Assembly: GCA_016719755.1 (NCBI GenBank)
Contig: JADJYM010000004.1
Location: 412,686-476,685 of the forward strand
DNA: 64,000 bases
Direction: 5' to 3'
Source: Novosphingobium sp.
Lineage (GTDB): Bacteria > Pseudomonadota > Alphaproteobacteria > Sphingomonadales > Sphingomonadaceae
Shown one piece after another: positions 9,023-19,322 of this stretch. The notes under the pieces were generated by a model, which saw only the letters and a program-made list of their open reading frames with translations, searched no databases and was not told where the DNA came from. The stretch's first letter is position 1, and each line of letters begins with the position of its first letter. The position numbers and the translations under genes are program-made.

Positions 9023-9781
9023 ATGGCTACACTGGCCGACACCCGTGTTCCCGCGCGCAGCGAGGAACGCTTCTTCTTCACCATGGCCTGCACCATTGCC
9101 GCGGTGCTGGCCGCCGGATTCAGTTTCCATCTGGCGATGGGCCGATCCAGCTTTGCCGTCCCGCTCATCTACCACGTTCACGCCTTCGTGTTCTTCGGCT
9201 GGCTGGCGCTTTTCGTGGCGCAGAGCGGGCTGGTGGCTGGCGGCAACGTGGCCATGCACCGGCGGCTGGGCCTGCTCTCGCTGCTGTGGATTCCGCTGAT
9301 GCTGGTGGTCGGCACGCTGATGACGCTGGCTTCGCTGCGCCGCACGGGCGGCCCGTTCTTCTTTGACGCGAACGAATTCCTGATCGGCAATCCGATGGGC
9401 CTGATCGCCTTCGCGGCGCTCGCAGGTGCTGGCCTTGCCCTGCGGCGGCGGACCGACTGGCACCGGCGGCTGATGCTGGGATCGCTGATCTCGATCACCG
9501 GCCCGGGCTTTGGCCGCCTCCTGCCGATGCCGCTGACGGTCCCCTGGGCGTGGGAAATCAGCAACCTGGTGGGCGCGATCTTCGTATTCGTGGCGATGCG
9601 CCGGGATTCCCGGCACCTGGGCCATGTCCATCCGGCCTGGTTTGTTGTGCTGGGCTTGATGGTCGGCACCCTCGCGATCGGCGAGCTGATTGCCTACACT
9701 CCATGGGCAATCGAGCTGACCCGCAGCGTGCTGGAAGGCAGCCCCGGCGCGGCGCGGCCGATGGAAGCCTACATGCCGTGA
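9023..9781 (+). CDS. Multi-pass membrane protein with conserved histidines, unknown function
   Basis: 252 aa with about seven hydrophobic segments. Conserved-looking His positions sit at membrane borders: IYHVHAFVFFGWLALF, VAMHRRLGLL and DWHRRLMLG. The paired-His layout resembles DUF2306/cytochrome b561-type membrane proteins, so haem binding is possible but not shown. It follows the DUF4230 gene by 83 bp and precedes nadA in the same direction. I do not assign a function. Confidence 0.6.
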   Translation: MATLADTRVPARSEERFFFTMACTIAAVLAAGFSFHLAMGRSSFAVPLIYHVHAFVFFGWLALFVAQSGLVAGGNVAMHRRLGLLSLLWIPLMLVVGTLMTLASLRRTGGPFFFDANEFLIGNPMGLIAFAALAGAGLALRRRTDWHRRLMLGSLISITGPGFGRLLPMPLTVPWAWEISNLVGAIFVFVAMRRDSRHLGHVHPAWFVVLGLMVGTLAIGELIAYTPWAIELTRSVLEGSPGAARPMEAYMP

Positions 9782-9851
9782 TTGGCGCTGCTTGATTCGG
9801 GCCGCCGGACGGGCCATCTGGGGCGCCTTCACCTGCCCCAAGGATTCCCAG

Positions 9852-10838
9852 ATGACCGTCCAGACCGAAAACCTTTCCGGCATCGACATCCGCGCCGAGA
9901 TCGAGCGCCTGCGCAAGGAGCGCAATGCGATCATCCTGGCGCACTATTACCAGTCGCCGGAAATCCAGGACCTGGCGGACTATATCGGCGACAGTCTGGA
10001 ACTCTCGAAAAAGGCCGCGGCCACCGATGCCGAGGTAATTGCCTTCTGCGGCGTGAAATTCATGGCCGAAACCGCCAAGATCCTCGCGCCGGAAAAGATC
10101 GTGGTCCTGCCCGATCTGGATGCGGGCTGTTCTCTTGAGGATTCGTGCCCGCCGGAAAAGTTCAAGGCCTTTCGCGAAGCCCACCCCGATCACATCGCGC
10201 TGACCTACATCAACTGCTCGACCGAGGTGAAGGCGCTGTCCGACGTGATCGTCACCTCGTCCAGCGCGGAAACGATCCTTGCCCAGATCCCGCCCGAACA
10301 GAAGATCATCTTCGGCCCCGACCGGCATCTGGGCGGCTACCTTGCCCGCAAGTTCAATCGCGACATGCTGCTGTGGCCCGGCGTGTGCATCGTCCACGAG
10401 GCGTTCAGCGAGACCGAGCTGATCAAGCTCAAGGCCCAGCACCCCGGCGCGCCCGTCGCCGCGCACCCGGAATGCCCGCCGCACATCATCGACCACGCGG
10501 ACTATGTCGGATCGACCAGCGGCATCCTCAAGTTCGCCAAGGAGTTCCCCGGCGACACGCTGATCGTCGCCACCGAACCGCACATCATCCACCAGATGGA
10601 ACTGGCTCTGCCGGGCAAGACCTTCATCGGCGCGCCCGGCGCGGACGGCCAGTGCAGCTGCAACATCTGCCCCTACATGGCGCTCAACACGCTGGAAAAG
10701 CTCTACCTCGCGCTGCGCGACCTCAAGCCGCAGATCCATATCGAGGAAGGCCTGCGCCTCGCCGCGAAGAAGAGCCTCGACCGGATGCTGGACATGGCCG
10801 GCGGGACCGTGGGCAAGGGCGATCTGGGGGCGCGGTGA
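9852..10838 (+). CDS. nadA: Quinolinate synthase NadA
   Basis: Condenses iminoaspartate with dihydroxyacetone phosphate to quinolinate in de novo NAD synthesis, using a [4Fe-4S] cluster. Signatures: AIILAHYYQSPEIQDLADY, IAFCGVKFMAETAKIL, DAGCSLEDSCP (cluster Cys region), HPECP and GQCSCNICPYMALNTLEK (third Cys). The ATG at 9852 has AAGGA eight bases upstream and gives 328 aa, the usual length of this short NadA type. nadB and nadC are not beside it, so the pathway is split on this genome. Confidence 0.95.
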   Translation: MTVQTENLSGIDIRAEIERLRKERNAIILAHYYQSPEIQDLADYIGDSLELSKKAAATDAEVIAFCGVKFMAETAKILAPEKIVVLPDLDAGCSLEDSCPPEKFKAFREAHPDHIALTYINCSTEVKALSDVIVTSSSAETILAQIPPEQKIIFGPDRHLGGYLARKFNRDMLLWPGVCIVHEAFSETELIKLKAQHPGAPVAAHPECPPHIIDHADYVGSTSGILKFAKEFPGDTLIVATEPHIIHQMELALPGKTFIGAPGADGQCSCNICPYMALNTLEKLYLALRDLKPQIHIEEGLRLAAKKSLDRMLDMAGGTVGKGDLGAR

Positions 10839-10949
10839 TGCGCATCCAGTCAAACTTGTGTCATCAGGGCAGGGCAGCGGTTGGCCTAGCGGTCACGTCG
10901 CCATAGATCACTATTTCAATTGGGATAGGCCTGGCGGTCAGGAAAAGTG

Positions 10950-11085
10950 CTTGAATCATGACACAGAATCGCCAGCCGAACTCATTGCTGAGATCGACAG
11001 CCTGATCGAAGAACTCCAGTCTTTGAAGCGTGAAGTCCCTGAACGCTTCAAGCAATGGAAATTACTGACAAAACCGAGAGGTTAG
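10950..11085 (+). CDS. Possible small hypothetical protein (44 aa)
   Basis: An open frame from a TTG (AGGAAAAG just upstream) encodes a charged helical peptide with TESPAELIAEIDSLIEEL and SLKREVPERFKQW. Base composition is clearly lower in GC than the flanks, and the gap between nadA and the universal stress gene (about 270 bp) holds nothing else. A longer version would begin at 10858. Real coding is uncertain; the even heptad-like Leu/Ile spacing is the main argument for it. Confidence 0.3.
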
Positions 11086-11109
11086 GTGGACTAGGGCACC
11101 TTAACGGCC

Positions 11110-11898
11110 CTAATCCCTGACCGGCAACGCCAGCACCGGCACCCGCGCTTCGGCCAGCACGCGTTCGGTCGTGCTGCCGCGCAGGGCGTCGAGCAGGCCA
11201 TGGCGGCCGCGCGTGGGCATGGCGATCAGTTGTGCGTCTGCCGCTTCGCCAAGGATCGTATCGACCACCGCGCCCGCCAGTTCGCGCACCGCGAGGCCCG
11301 GGATCACCGGCCCGCCGGGGCCGACATGGATCGGATCGAGCGCCGCGCCGTGGGCGGCATTGAACGCGTCCAGCGCATCGAGCGCGGTTTCCGGGGCGGG
11401 ATCGTGATCGATCGGGACCAGCACCTTCGTCAGCGTCACCGCGCCGGTTGCGGCATCGACGAAGCCGCGCGCCTGCGGGCCCAGCAGCAGGGCGGGAAGG
11501 CCGCTTGCCCGCACCAGTTCGGACGAGACCGAGCCGGAAAACAGCCGGTCCAGCCCGGCGCGGCCGTGGCTGGCCATGACCACCAGCGAGGGCCGGTGCC
11601 CTTTCAGGAAATCGGCCAGCCCTGCGGCCGCATTGCTTTCGTGGATGCCGACCTTGCGCACCGCGACGCCGGTCTGCTCAAGCACGTCCGCGCTGGCCGT
11701 GCCGGGCGCGATCCGGCCCCAGGCCTCCAGCGTGGCGCGGACCTTCGGAAAGTCCTGCCAGCCGGTCCCCTCTCCTTCCTGCGCCACGTGGATCACGTCC
11801 AGCCGGCAACGGTTGGCCAGCGCGAGCGCCAGCGCGTGGTGGAAAGCGGGCATGCCCTGGGGCGAGAAATCGGTGGGGTGGGCGATGGCTTCAAGCAT
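11110..11898 (-). CDS. Universal stress protein, tandem UspA domains
   Basis: 262-aa cytoplasmic protein with two Usp folds. Domain 1 begins MLEAIAHPTDFSPQG and ends VMASHGRAGLDRLFSGSVSSEL, the G-x2-G-x9-GS/ST ATP-binding pattern. Domain 2 begins VTLTKVLVPIDHDPAPE and ends MPTRGRHGLLDALRGSTTERV with a similar motif. Both motifs look complete, so ATP binding is likely. Tandem Usps respond to energy, oxidative or starvation stress; the specific role is unknown. It is transcribed away from nadA. Confidence 0.88.
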   Translation of the reverse strand: MLEAIAHPTDFSPQGMPAFHHALALALANRCRLDVIHVAQEGEGTGWQDFPKVRATLEAWGRIAPGTASADVLEQTGVAVRKVGIHESNAAAGLADFLKGHRPSLVVMASHGRAGLDRLFSGSVSSELVRASGLPALLLGPQARGFVDAATGAVTLTKVLVPIDHDPAPETALDALDAFNAAHGAALDPIHVGPGGPVIPGLAVRELAGAVVDTILGEAADAQLIAMPTRGRHGLLDALRGSTTERVLAEARVPVLALPVRD

Positions 11899-11940
11899 GA
11901 TGCCATCGCCTTAAACCCTATCCCGCCAGCGGCATAGCAC

Positions 11941-13752
11941 CTATCGAACCGGTTCCCTGAACATCAGCGCGCGCACGTATTTCGCAGGCGGCGACCCGAA
12001 CGACAGCACCGTATCGTGATAGCGCCTCAGCGTGAAATCCTTGCCCCAGCGCCGCTCCGCCTCGGCGCGCAGCTGGCGGTGTTCCTCGTAACCCGTGAAA
12101 TAGGACAGCAGCTGCACCGAAGAAAGGTTGGCGCGCACCCATTTTCCCGCCGCCTCGCGCTCCTGCTGGAACGCCCCCTGCATCATCAGCTCCATCGCCT
12201 CATCGCGGGTCATGCCTTCGGTGTGGATGCCGATGTCGAGCAGGGTGTTGGTAACCGAACGCAGCCGCATCTTCAGCACGGTCAACTTGAACAGCGGATC
12301 GCCGTTCAGATAGTCCGCGTCCTTCATCACCCCTTCGGCATAGACCGCCCAGCCTTCGACAAACGGGCCTGACCACAGCATCGCCCGCAGCGGATTGTCG
12401 GTGCGGTTGGAGTGATCGAGCTGGAGGTAATGCCCCGGCATCGCCTCGTGAATCGAGAGGTCGTGAATCATGTAGTCATTGTATTCGGACAGGAAGCTGT
12501 CGGCCTGCGCATCGCTCCACTCCTCCGGGATCGGGGAGACGGCGTAGAAGTTCTGCAGGTGCTTTTCGAACGGCCCGGGCGGATCGTTGTAGGCAACCGC
12601 GTTGCCTTGCTGGAACTTGGGCATGGTGATGACCTTGACCGGCCCGTCGCCCATCCGGATCAGGCCCTTTTCCGCAACGAAGGCGGTTGCCTCGGCCAGG
12701 GTTTCGCGCGCGCGCTGCTCCAGCCGGGCGCGCGGCGGGCGCTTGGCATAGGACAGCTGGAGCGCGGCCTCGATTCCCGCCTGCTGCTGTTCGGGCGAGG
12801 GAAAGTCGGGCAGCGGCGGAGCATCGGCGCGCCCGGCCAGCACGCCCCGGGCGAGCGCATACATCTCGGCGCGGATTTCGGCCTTGGCCTTGAGGGCGCG
12901 CGCCTTGAGCTCGGGCCGCTTGATGTCGGACACCAGCGCAAACCGCATCTTCTGGTCGTAGAGCCTGGAGCCAAGCCGGAAATCCCCTTTCGCGCCGGGC
13001 ACAAGCACGGTGTCGAGCCATTGCTGCTGCTCGGCCACGGCCAGTTTCAGGCCCGCCAGCGCAGCATCGAACCGCGCGCGGTCGGCGGCGTTCAGGCTGC
13101 CCGCGTGGGGGGCGAGCATGGTTTCGGCAATTTCGACGATCCCGCCGTTCTGCTTCGACACCGTCTCGGCAAAGATCCGCGGCACTTCGGCAAGGATCAG
13201 CTGGCGGCGGCCCTGCGCGAGGAAGGCGGGGAGCGCCTCCATCCGCGCCGTTGCCGCTTTCAGCCGCACGTCCCACGGCGCAAAGTCGCGCGCCGCCAGC
13301 GTGTAGAGCGATCCGGCCGCGGCATCGTTATAGACCTGCGGGTTCCACGCCCATTCCTGCAGCGTCAGATCGCCCCACAGCCGATACCGCAGTTCGTTCA
13401 CCAGCATCGCCCGGTCGACCTGCTGATCGCGGCCCAGCTGTGCGGGATCGATCTGCCCGATCCGGGCAAGCAGTCGCTGCCATTCGCGCTGGCGGGCAAG
13501 CCGCCCGGCAGGCGTGATATCGGGCAGGCGGGCGTCGGCGCCATGCAGGCCGAGTGCGGTTGCCTCAACCGGTGAGAGGCGTTCAACCGCCGCGATATAG
13601 GCATCGCCCAGCGCCTTGAACCGGAGATCGGCGGGGATTTCCGTGCTGACCATGGCCGGACGGGCCTTGGGCGCGGCGGCAGCGGGCGCGGCGGCGAGCG
13701 CAAGAACGGCAAGTGGCAGCGCCGCAAGGCTGAGAAGGCGGGGCATCGACAA
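11941..13752 (-). CDS. DUF885 family secreted protein (putative metallopeptidase-like)
   Basis: 603 aa with a Sec signal peptide (LLSLAALPLAVLALAAAPAAAA). The C-terminal half carries DYMIHDLSIHEAMPGHYLQLDH, an H-E-x-x-P-G-H motif typical of DUF885, followed by FVEGWAVYAEGVM. These resemble the zinc site of M3/M32-like gluzincins (HExxH variant plus a downstream Glu). DUF885 proteins are annotated as hypothetical or as putative peptidases, with activity proven for few. It is a single gene with its own promoter region; export to the periplasm is predicted. Confidence 0.85.
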   Translation of the reverse strand: MSMPRLLSLAALPLAVLALAAAPAAAAPKARPAMVSTEIPADLRFKALGDAYIAAVERLSPVEATALGLHGADARLPDITPAGRLARQREWQRLLARIGQIDPAQLGRDQQVDRAMLVNELRYRLWGDLTLQEWAWNPQVYNDAAAGSLYTLAARDFAPWDVRLKAATARMEALPAFLAQGRRQLILAEVPRIFAETVSKQNGGIVEIAETMLAPHAGSLNAADRARFDAALAGLKLAVAEQQQWLDTVLVPGAKGDFRLGSRLYDQKMRFALVSDIKRPELKARALKAKAEIRAEMYALARGVLAGRADAPPLPDFPSPEQQQAGIEAALQLSYAKRPPRARLEQRARETLAEATAFVAEKGLIRMGDGPVKVITMPKFQQGNAVAYNDPPGPFEKHLQNFYAVSPIPEEWSDAQADSFLSEYNDYMIHDLSIHEAMPGHYLQLDHSNRTDNPLRAMLWSGPFVEGWAVYAEGVMKDADYLNGDPLFKLTVLKMRLRSVTNTLLDIGIHTEGMTRDEAMELMMQGAFQQEREAAGKWVRANLSSVQLLSYFTGYEEHRQLRAEAERRWGKDFTLRRYHDTVLSFGSPPAKYVRALMFREPVR

Positions 13753-13788
13753 AAATCTCCCTGTTTCGGAAGCAAGGCTAGCCCGGCT

Positions 13789-14688
13789 TCAGCGCTCCGT
13801 CGAGCGCGCCAGCACCAGCCCCGCCGCGACCAGCGCCATGCCCGCAAAATCGGCGGGGCCCAGCCGCTCGGAAAACACCAGCCAGCCAGCCGCGACCGCC
13901 ATCGCCGGCTGGGTCAGCAGGGCAAGGCCGACCACCAGCGGCGAAAAGTGGCGCAGGGCAAAGACCAGCAGGCCCTGCCCGATCAGCTGGCTGGTAAACG
14001 CCAGCGCCACCACCGGCCCCCAGTTGTCCGGCCAGAACGGTTCGCCCAGCACGGCGGCGAATCCCGCCAGCACCGGCAAGCCCGCCAGGCTCGACCAGAA
14101 CAGCAGCGACCAGCCGCCCAGCGTTTCGCGCGCGCGCTGCGCGATCAGGATGTAGAAGGTGTAGAGGAACCCGGCGAGCAGGCAGAGCAGATCGCCGATC
14201 AGCGTCGTGCGGTCGATCTCCAGGCTGCGGCCGAGCAGGATCGCCGATCCCGCGATCGCGGCGGCGAAGGCCAGCCATTCATTGCGGTGCGGCATCCGGC
14301 GCAGCGCGAACAGCCCCCAGGCGACGAGCAGGATCGAGCCGGAATTGCCGAACAGCGTGGCATTGCCCAGCCGCGTCAGTTCGATCCCCAGGTGCCAGCT
14401 GGCCAGGTCGGCAGCGAAGAACACCCCGCCCAGCAGCACAGCCAGCAGAACCTTGCCGGAAAGGCCCGTCAGCGGCTGGCGGTTGGTCCGGGCCAGCAGC
14501 GCGAAGAACGGCACGGCGAGCGCCAGGCGCCAGAACCCGGCGGAAACCGGCCCGCTGTCAGCCAGACGCACCCACATCGGACCCAGCGCCAGCGCAACAT
14601 TGCCAGCCAGCAAAGCAGCCAGATGCCAGCCGTTCCAGCCCCTGGTGTGTGCGCCATGCTCTATCGCCGTTGCATTCGTCATGGCCAT
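13789..14688 (-). CDS. EamA/DMT-family transporter
   Basis: 299 aa with ten predicted membrane helices in two EamA repeats. The first repeat starts LAALLAGNVALALGPMWVRL, the second around LIGDLLCLLAGFLYTFYILI. DMT exporters move amino acids, metabolites or drugs out of the cell; the substrate cannot be told. A second possible start lies two codons downstream. It is divergent from the flavin oxidoreductase gene, with which it shares a ~50 bp intergenic region. Confidence 0.85.
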   Translation of the reverse strand: MAMTNATAIEHGAHTRGWNGWHLAALLAGNVALALGPMWVRLADSGPVSAGFWRLALAVPFFALLARTNRQPLTGLSGKVLLAVLLGGVFFAADLASWHLGIELTRLGNATLFGNSGSILLVAWGLFALRRMPHRNEWLAFAAAIAGSAILLGRSLEIDRTTLIGDLLCLLAGFLYTFYILIAQRARETLGGWSLLFWSSLAGLPVLAGFAAVLGEPFWPDNWGPVVALAFTSQLIGQGLLVFALRHFSPLVVGLALLTQPAMAVAAGWLVFSERLGPADFAGMALVAAGLVLARSTER

Positions 14689-14740
14689 CGCTTAGCCCGG
14701 CGCGGCCAGTTGCAAAACCGAATTGAAGGGGCCGCCTTAC

Positions 14741-15833
<1,093 letters not shown>

Positions 15834-15847
15834 GGAGGGCCGCACCC

Positions 15848-16732
15848 ATGGCACAGCGCAGCTGGTTGTTCGTTCCGGGAGACAGCGAGAAGAAGCTCGG
15901 CAAGGCCAATGCCACCGGGGCCGACGCGATCATTGTCGACCTTGAGGATTCGGTCACGAGCGAGAACAAGGCCCGCGCGCGCGGACTTGCCTGCGAATGG
16001 CTGGCCGCGCACCGCCGGCAGGTCACCCAGGACCGCCGGATCGCCCGCTGGGTGCGGATCAACGCGCTCGACAGCCGGATGTGGCGCGACGATCTGGTCG
16101 CGGTCATGCCCGGCGCGCCTGACGGGGTGATGCTGCCCAAGTCGGCTGGCCCAGAATCGGTGCAGCAACTGGCGGCCGAGCTTTACGAGCTGGAACAGAA
16201 GAACGGGATTCCGACCGGCACCACGCGGGTCCTCCCGCTGGTCAGCGAAACCGCCGCCGCCGCGCTGACCATTCCGGCCTATGCCACGGCCTCGCTGCCG
16301 CGCCTGGCTGGCCTGACCTGGGGGGCGGAAGACCTGTCGGCCGCGATCGGGGCATCCCGCAAGCGCGAAAAGGACGGCCGCTGGACTGATGCCTTCCGCT
16401 TTGCCCGGACCCAGTGCCTGCTCACCGCCCATGCGCGCGGGGTAGCGGCGATCGACACGCTGCACGCCGATTTTGCCGACGCCAAGGGCCTCAAGCGTGC
16501 CGCCGAAGAGGCGCGCGCCGATGGTTTTTCCGGCATGCTGGCGATCCACCCCGCGCAGGTCGAGGTGATCAACCAGGCCTTCACCCCCAGCGAGGAGGAA
16601 CTGGCCGAGGCCCGCGCGATCGTTGCGGCGTTCACCGCCAATCCCGGCGCGGGTGCGCTGCAGATCGACCGGCGAATGATCGACCGACCGCACCTGAAGC
16701 TGGCCCAGCGAATCCTGGGGATCGAGGACTAG
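15848..16732 (+). CDS. CitE-like CoA ester lyase (HpcH/HpaI aldolase family)
   Basis: 294-aa TIM-barrel lyase. RSWLFVPGDSEKKLGKA, VDLEDSV (metal-binding/acidic site), VRINAL and VLPLVSETAAA are the CitE/Mcl/CLYBL landmarks. Members split or hydrolyse (S)-malyl-CoA, citramalyl-CoA or beta-methylmalyl-CoA with Mg2+. No citD/citF genes are near, so citrate lyase is unlikely; a stand-alone malyl/citramalyl-CoA lyase or thioesterase is more probable. The ATG has GAGGAGGG upstream, overlapping the end of the flavin reductase gene, so the two are one operon. Confidence 0.88.
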   Translation: MAQRSWLFVPGDSEKKLGKANATGADAIIVDLEDSVTSENKARARGLACEWLAAHRRQVTQDRRIARWVRINALDSRMWRDDLVAVMPGAPDGVMLPKSAGPESVQQLAAELYELEQKNGIPTGTTRVLPLVSETAAAALTIPAYATASLPRLAGLTWGAEDLSAAIGASRKREKDGRWTDAFRFARTQCLLTAHARGVAAIDTLHADFADAKGLKRAAEEARADGFSGMLAIHPAQVEVINQAFTPSEEELAEARAIVAAFTANPGAGALQIDRRMIDRPHLKLAQRILGIED

Positions 16733-16740
16733 GCGCCGGG

Positions 16741-17040
16741 TTACTGCGCGGGTTCGGCGGCGGATTCCGCAGCTGCGGCCGTTTCAGTGGGGGCGGCTTG
16801 CGGCGCGTCCCCGTCAGCCCCATCGCTCGCTTTGTCCCCCGGCTTGCCCGATCCTTCGGCCTTCGGCGCCAATGGCGGCTGGGAACGGACCGTATCGAGC
16901 GGCAGCATCGCGTCACTCGCCGATCCCGGCAGAATCTCGCCGCCGGCGGTCCCGGCGGTCTTGTCCTTCTTCTGCTCGCCCCCGCAGCCTGCCAGCAGGG
17001 TGAGCGACAACAGCGAGACAGCAAGGGCAAGGCGCTTCAT
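16741..17040 (-). CDS. Small lipoprotein, unknown function
   Basis: 99-aa protein [21 protein letters not shown] with a clear lipobox (LLAGC) at its N-terminus, then a low-complexity Ala/Glu/Lys/Pro region with no recognisable domain. Its ATG overlaps the lipB stop by four bases (ATGA), so it is translated with lipB. Outer- or inner-membrane sorting cannot be stated; residue +2 is Gly, not Asp. Function unknown. Confidence 0.7.
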   Translation of the reverse strand: MKRLALAVSLLSLTLLAGCGGEQKKDKTAGTAGGEILPGSASDAMLPLDTVRSQPPLAPKAEGSGKPGDKASDGADGDAPQAAPTETAAAAESAAEPAQ

Positions 17041-17714
17041 CGGTCGGTCTCCGGCGGGCAGGGTTTGTCGAGCATGGCGAGGAATTCCCCCGCCCGGGCA
17101 AGCAATGCCCGATCCCACGCCTGCGAATCAACCTCCAGCCCCAGCCGGGCGAGGCTGGTGACGCCGAATTCCTCGATCCCGCAGGGCACGATCCCGCCGA
17201 AATGCGACAGGTCGGGCGCCAGGTTCACCGAGAAGCCGTGCATCGTAACCCAGCGGCGGATGCGCACACCGATCGCGCCGATCTTGGCCTCGCGCCCGTC
17301 GATGTCGCGGGTCCAGATGCCGATGCGCCCTTGCGCGCGCCAGCTTTCCACCCCGAAATCGCCAAGCGTCGCAATCACCCAGCCCTCCAGCGCGTGGACG
17401 AAGCCGCGAACGTCGCGCGCGCGACGCTTGAGATCAAGCAGGACATAGCCGATCCGCTGGCCCGGTCCGTGATAGGTATAGCGCCCGCCCCGCCCGGCCT
17501 CGACCACCTCGAAGCGGGGATCGAGCAGTTCCGCCACTGCCGCGCTGGTTCCGGCGGTATAGACGGGGGGGTGTTCGAGCAGCCAGACCAGTTCCCGTGC
17601 CGCGCCAGCGGCAATCGCGGCATTGCGCGCCGTCATCTCGTCGAGCGCCTGCCGGTAGGGGACCAGACCCGGGGACTGGCGCCATTCGATCGTGTCGGGC
17701 AGCGGGGATATCAT
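17037..17714 (-). CDS. lipB: Octanoyltransferase LipB
   Basis: Moves octanoyl groups from acyl carrier protein to the lipoyl domains of 2-oxoacid dehydrogenases and GcvH; LipA then inserts sulfur. [20 protein letters not shown] carries the substrate-binding signature, [19 protein letters not shown] the catalytic Lys, and [17 protein letters not shown] the catalytic Cys. The start [11 protein letters not shown] gives 225 aa, the normal size; the frame stays open upstream but that part is antisense to the next gene. It is divergent from the membrane protein at 17781. Confidence 0.95.
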   Translation of the reverse strand: MISPLPDTIEWRQSPGLVPYRQALDEMTARNAAIAAGAARELVWLLEHPPVYTAGTSAAVAELLDPRFEVVEAGRGGRYTYHGPGQRIGYVLLDLKRRARDVRGFVHALEGWVIATLGDFGVESWRAQGRIGIWTRDIDGREAKIGAIGVRIRRWVTMHGFSVNLAPDLSHFGGIVPCGIEEFGVTSLARLGLEVDSQAWDRALLARAGEFLAMLDKPCPPETDR

Positions 17715-17780
17715 CGCCCGCGTTGCGTGGGGCCAAACGCTGTGCTTATCAAGAGCCTCATGCATACAAAGGATGGCACG

Positions 17781-18590
17781 ATGAAGCTTGATGGCGGACT
17801 GGTCTGGCGCGATGCCAATGCGATGGTGACGGCCAACCGGGAAGTGCTGGCCGTGCTGGCGGGCGTGTTCTTTCTGCTGCCCAGCCTGGCCTTCAGCCTG
17901 TTCATGCCCCAGCCCGAGCCGCCCGCCGGGGCCGATGTGAAGCAACTGATGGCGATGATGCGCGAATTCTATGTCGATGCGGCACCCTGGTTCCTGGGGA
18001 TGACCCTGATCCAGACCGTGGGGCAGGTCGCGGTGCTCGCCCTGCTCGCGCGGGCCGGTCAGGCGACGGTGGGCGAGGCGCTGCGCGAGGGCGTGGCGGG
18101 CCTGCTGCCGTTCCTGGCGGTGCAGATCCTGCTGGTGATCGCCGCCACTCTGGCCCTGGGCATCGCGATCGCGCTGGGCGGGGTTACCGGATCGCCGGTC
18201 ATCGCCGGGGTGCTGGTCGGCGTGATCCTGGGTGCCGGTGCCTGGGCCGGACTGCGGATGATGCTGACCCTTCCGGTCATCGCGGTTGAACGCAAGCGCA
18301 GCCCGTTCCAAGTGATCCGCCGCTCGTGGGAACTGACGCGCGGCAATGCGGGACGGATCCTGCTTTACGTCGCGCTGCTGGCGATTGCGGTGTTCTTCAT
18401 CATTGCCGTTGCCGGCGCGATCATCGGCATCGTCATGGCGCTGCTGGCCGGGCCGCAGGCAGCACAGATCGCCAATGCGGTAATCGGCGCCGTGGTGGGT
18501 TCGGTGTTCTCGCTCTACCTCGTCGCCAGCCTGTCGGCGATGCACCGCCAGCTGGGCGGCAGCGGCGTGGCGGAAGAAACCTTTTCCTGA
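17781..18590 (+). CDS. Glycerophosphodiester-phosphodiesterase membrane-domain-like integral membrane protein
   Basis: 269 aa with about six membrane helices and the amphipathic segment [22 protein letters not shown]. The RSWxLTRGNxxR motif between helices is typical of GPDPase_memb/UPF0259 (YciC-like) membrane proteins. No phosphodiesterase catalytic domain is attached, so an enzymatic role is not supported. AAAGGAT precedes the ATG; a start seven codons upstream is also possible. Confidence 0.65.
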   Translation: MKLDGGLVWRDANAMVTANREVLAVLAGVFFLLPSLAFSLFMPQPEPPAGADVKQLMAMMREFYVDAAPWFLGMTLIQTVGQVAVLALLARAGQATVGEALREGVAGLLPFLAVQILLVIAATLALGIAIALGGVTGSPVIAGVLVGVILGAGAWAGLRMMLTLPVIAVERKRSPFQVIRRSWELTRGNAGRILLYVALLAIAVFFIIAVAGAIIGIVMALLAGPQAAQIANAVIGAVVGSVFSLYLVASLSAMHRQLGGSGVAEETFS

Positions 18591-18599
18591 GCCGGCGGC

Positions 18600-19227
18600 T
18601 CAGTCCTTCCAGCCCCAGAACAGCTTGCAGGGCAGGACGTTGAGCGGTTCGAACCCGGCATCGATATGGGTGAAGTGGCGCGCCATGAAATCGCGCGCCT
18701 TGGCCGAGAACTGATAGACCAGGAAAGCTCCGCCCGGTCGCAGAACGCGGTGCGTGGCGGCGGCAATGGCCGGACCGACCCCGTCCGGCAGGGTCGAAAA
18801 CGGCAGGCCCGACAGCACGTAGTCGGCATGATCGTGCCCGTGGGCGCGCACGATATCCTCGACATCGGCGGCAGAGCCGAGCACGGGCACGAAGCGGCTG
18901 TCGCTGATCGTCGCCTTCAGATAGTCGATGTACAGCGGGTTGGTATCGATCACGATCAGCTGGCCGTCGCGCGGCAGCCCGCTCAAGCACCGGGCGGCAG
19001 AAGGTGCCCACGCCCGGGCCGTATTCGACGAACAGCCTGCATTCGTTCCATTTTACCGGCGCCAGCATCTTGGCGATGGTGAAGCGCGAGGACGGAATGA
19101 TCGAGCCGACCATCACCGGGTGTTCAAGGAAACCCTGGAGGAAAACGCCCCATGGCCCCAGCCTGCGCATGATGCTTTGCTTGACCCGCTGCGACAGGGG
19201 TTGTTGGGCAAGCTCTGGGCTGGTCAT
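18600..19227 (-). pseudogene. Class I SAM methyltransferase (phospholipid N-methyltransferase-like), single-base frameshift
   Basis: The N-terminal part has a membrane-associating segment and FVEYGPGVGTFCRPVLE, the SAM-binding glycine loop. The downstream part has LIVIDTNPLYIDYLK (acidic residue after strand beta2), DYVLSGLPFSTLPDGV and VLRPGGAFLVYQFS. The two parts lie in different frames, joined at a CCC run at 18978-18980 (plus strand) that is one base too long for the conserved reading ...VLERLPRDGQLIVID. The family methylates phosphatidylethanolamine or related lipids. Indel repair gives ~208 aa. It is divergent from the MFS gene. Confidence 0.8.
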
Positions 19228-19322
19228 GCGCGGGATCGGGTCCTGACTTGGGAATATGCCCGGTCCTTCACAAATTTACCGGCCCATTGCAAGGCGCGAG
19301 CGAGGGGATTAGCGACAGGTCG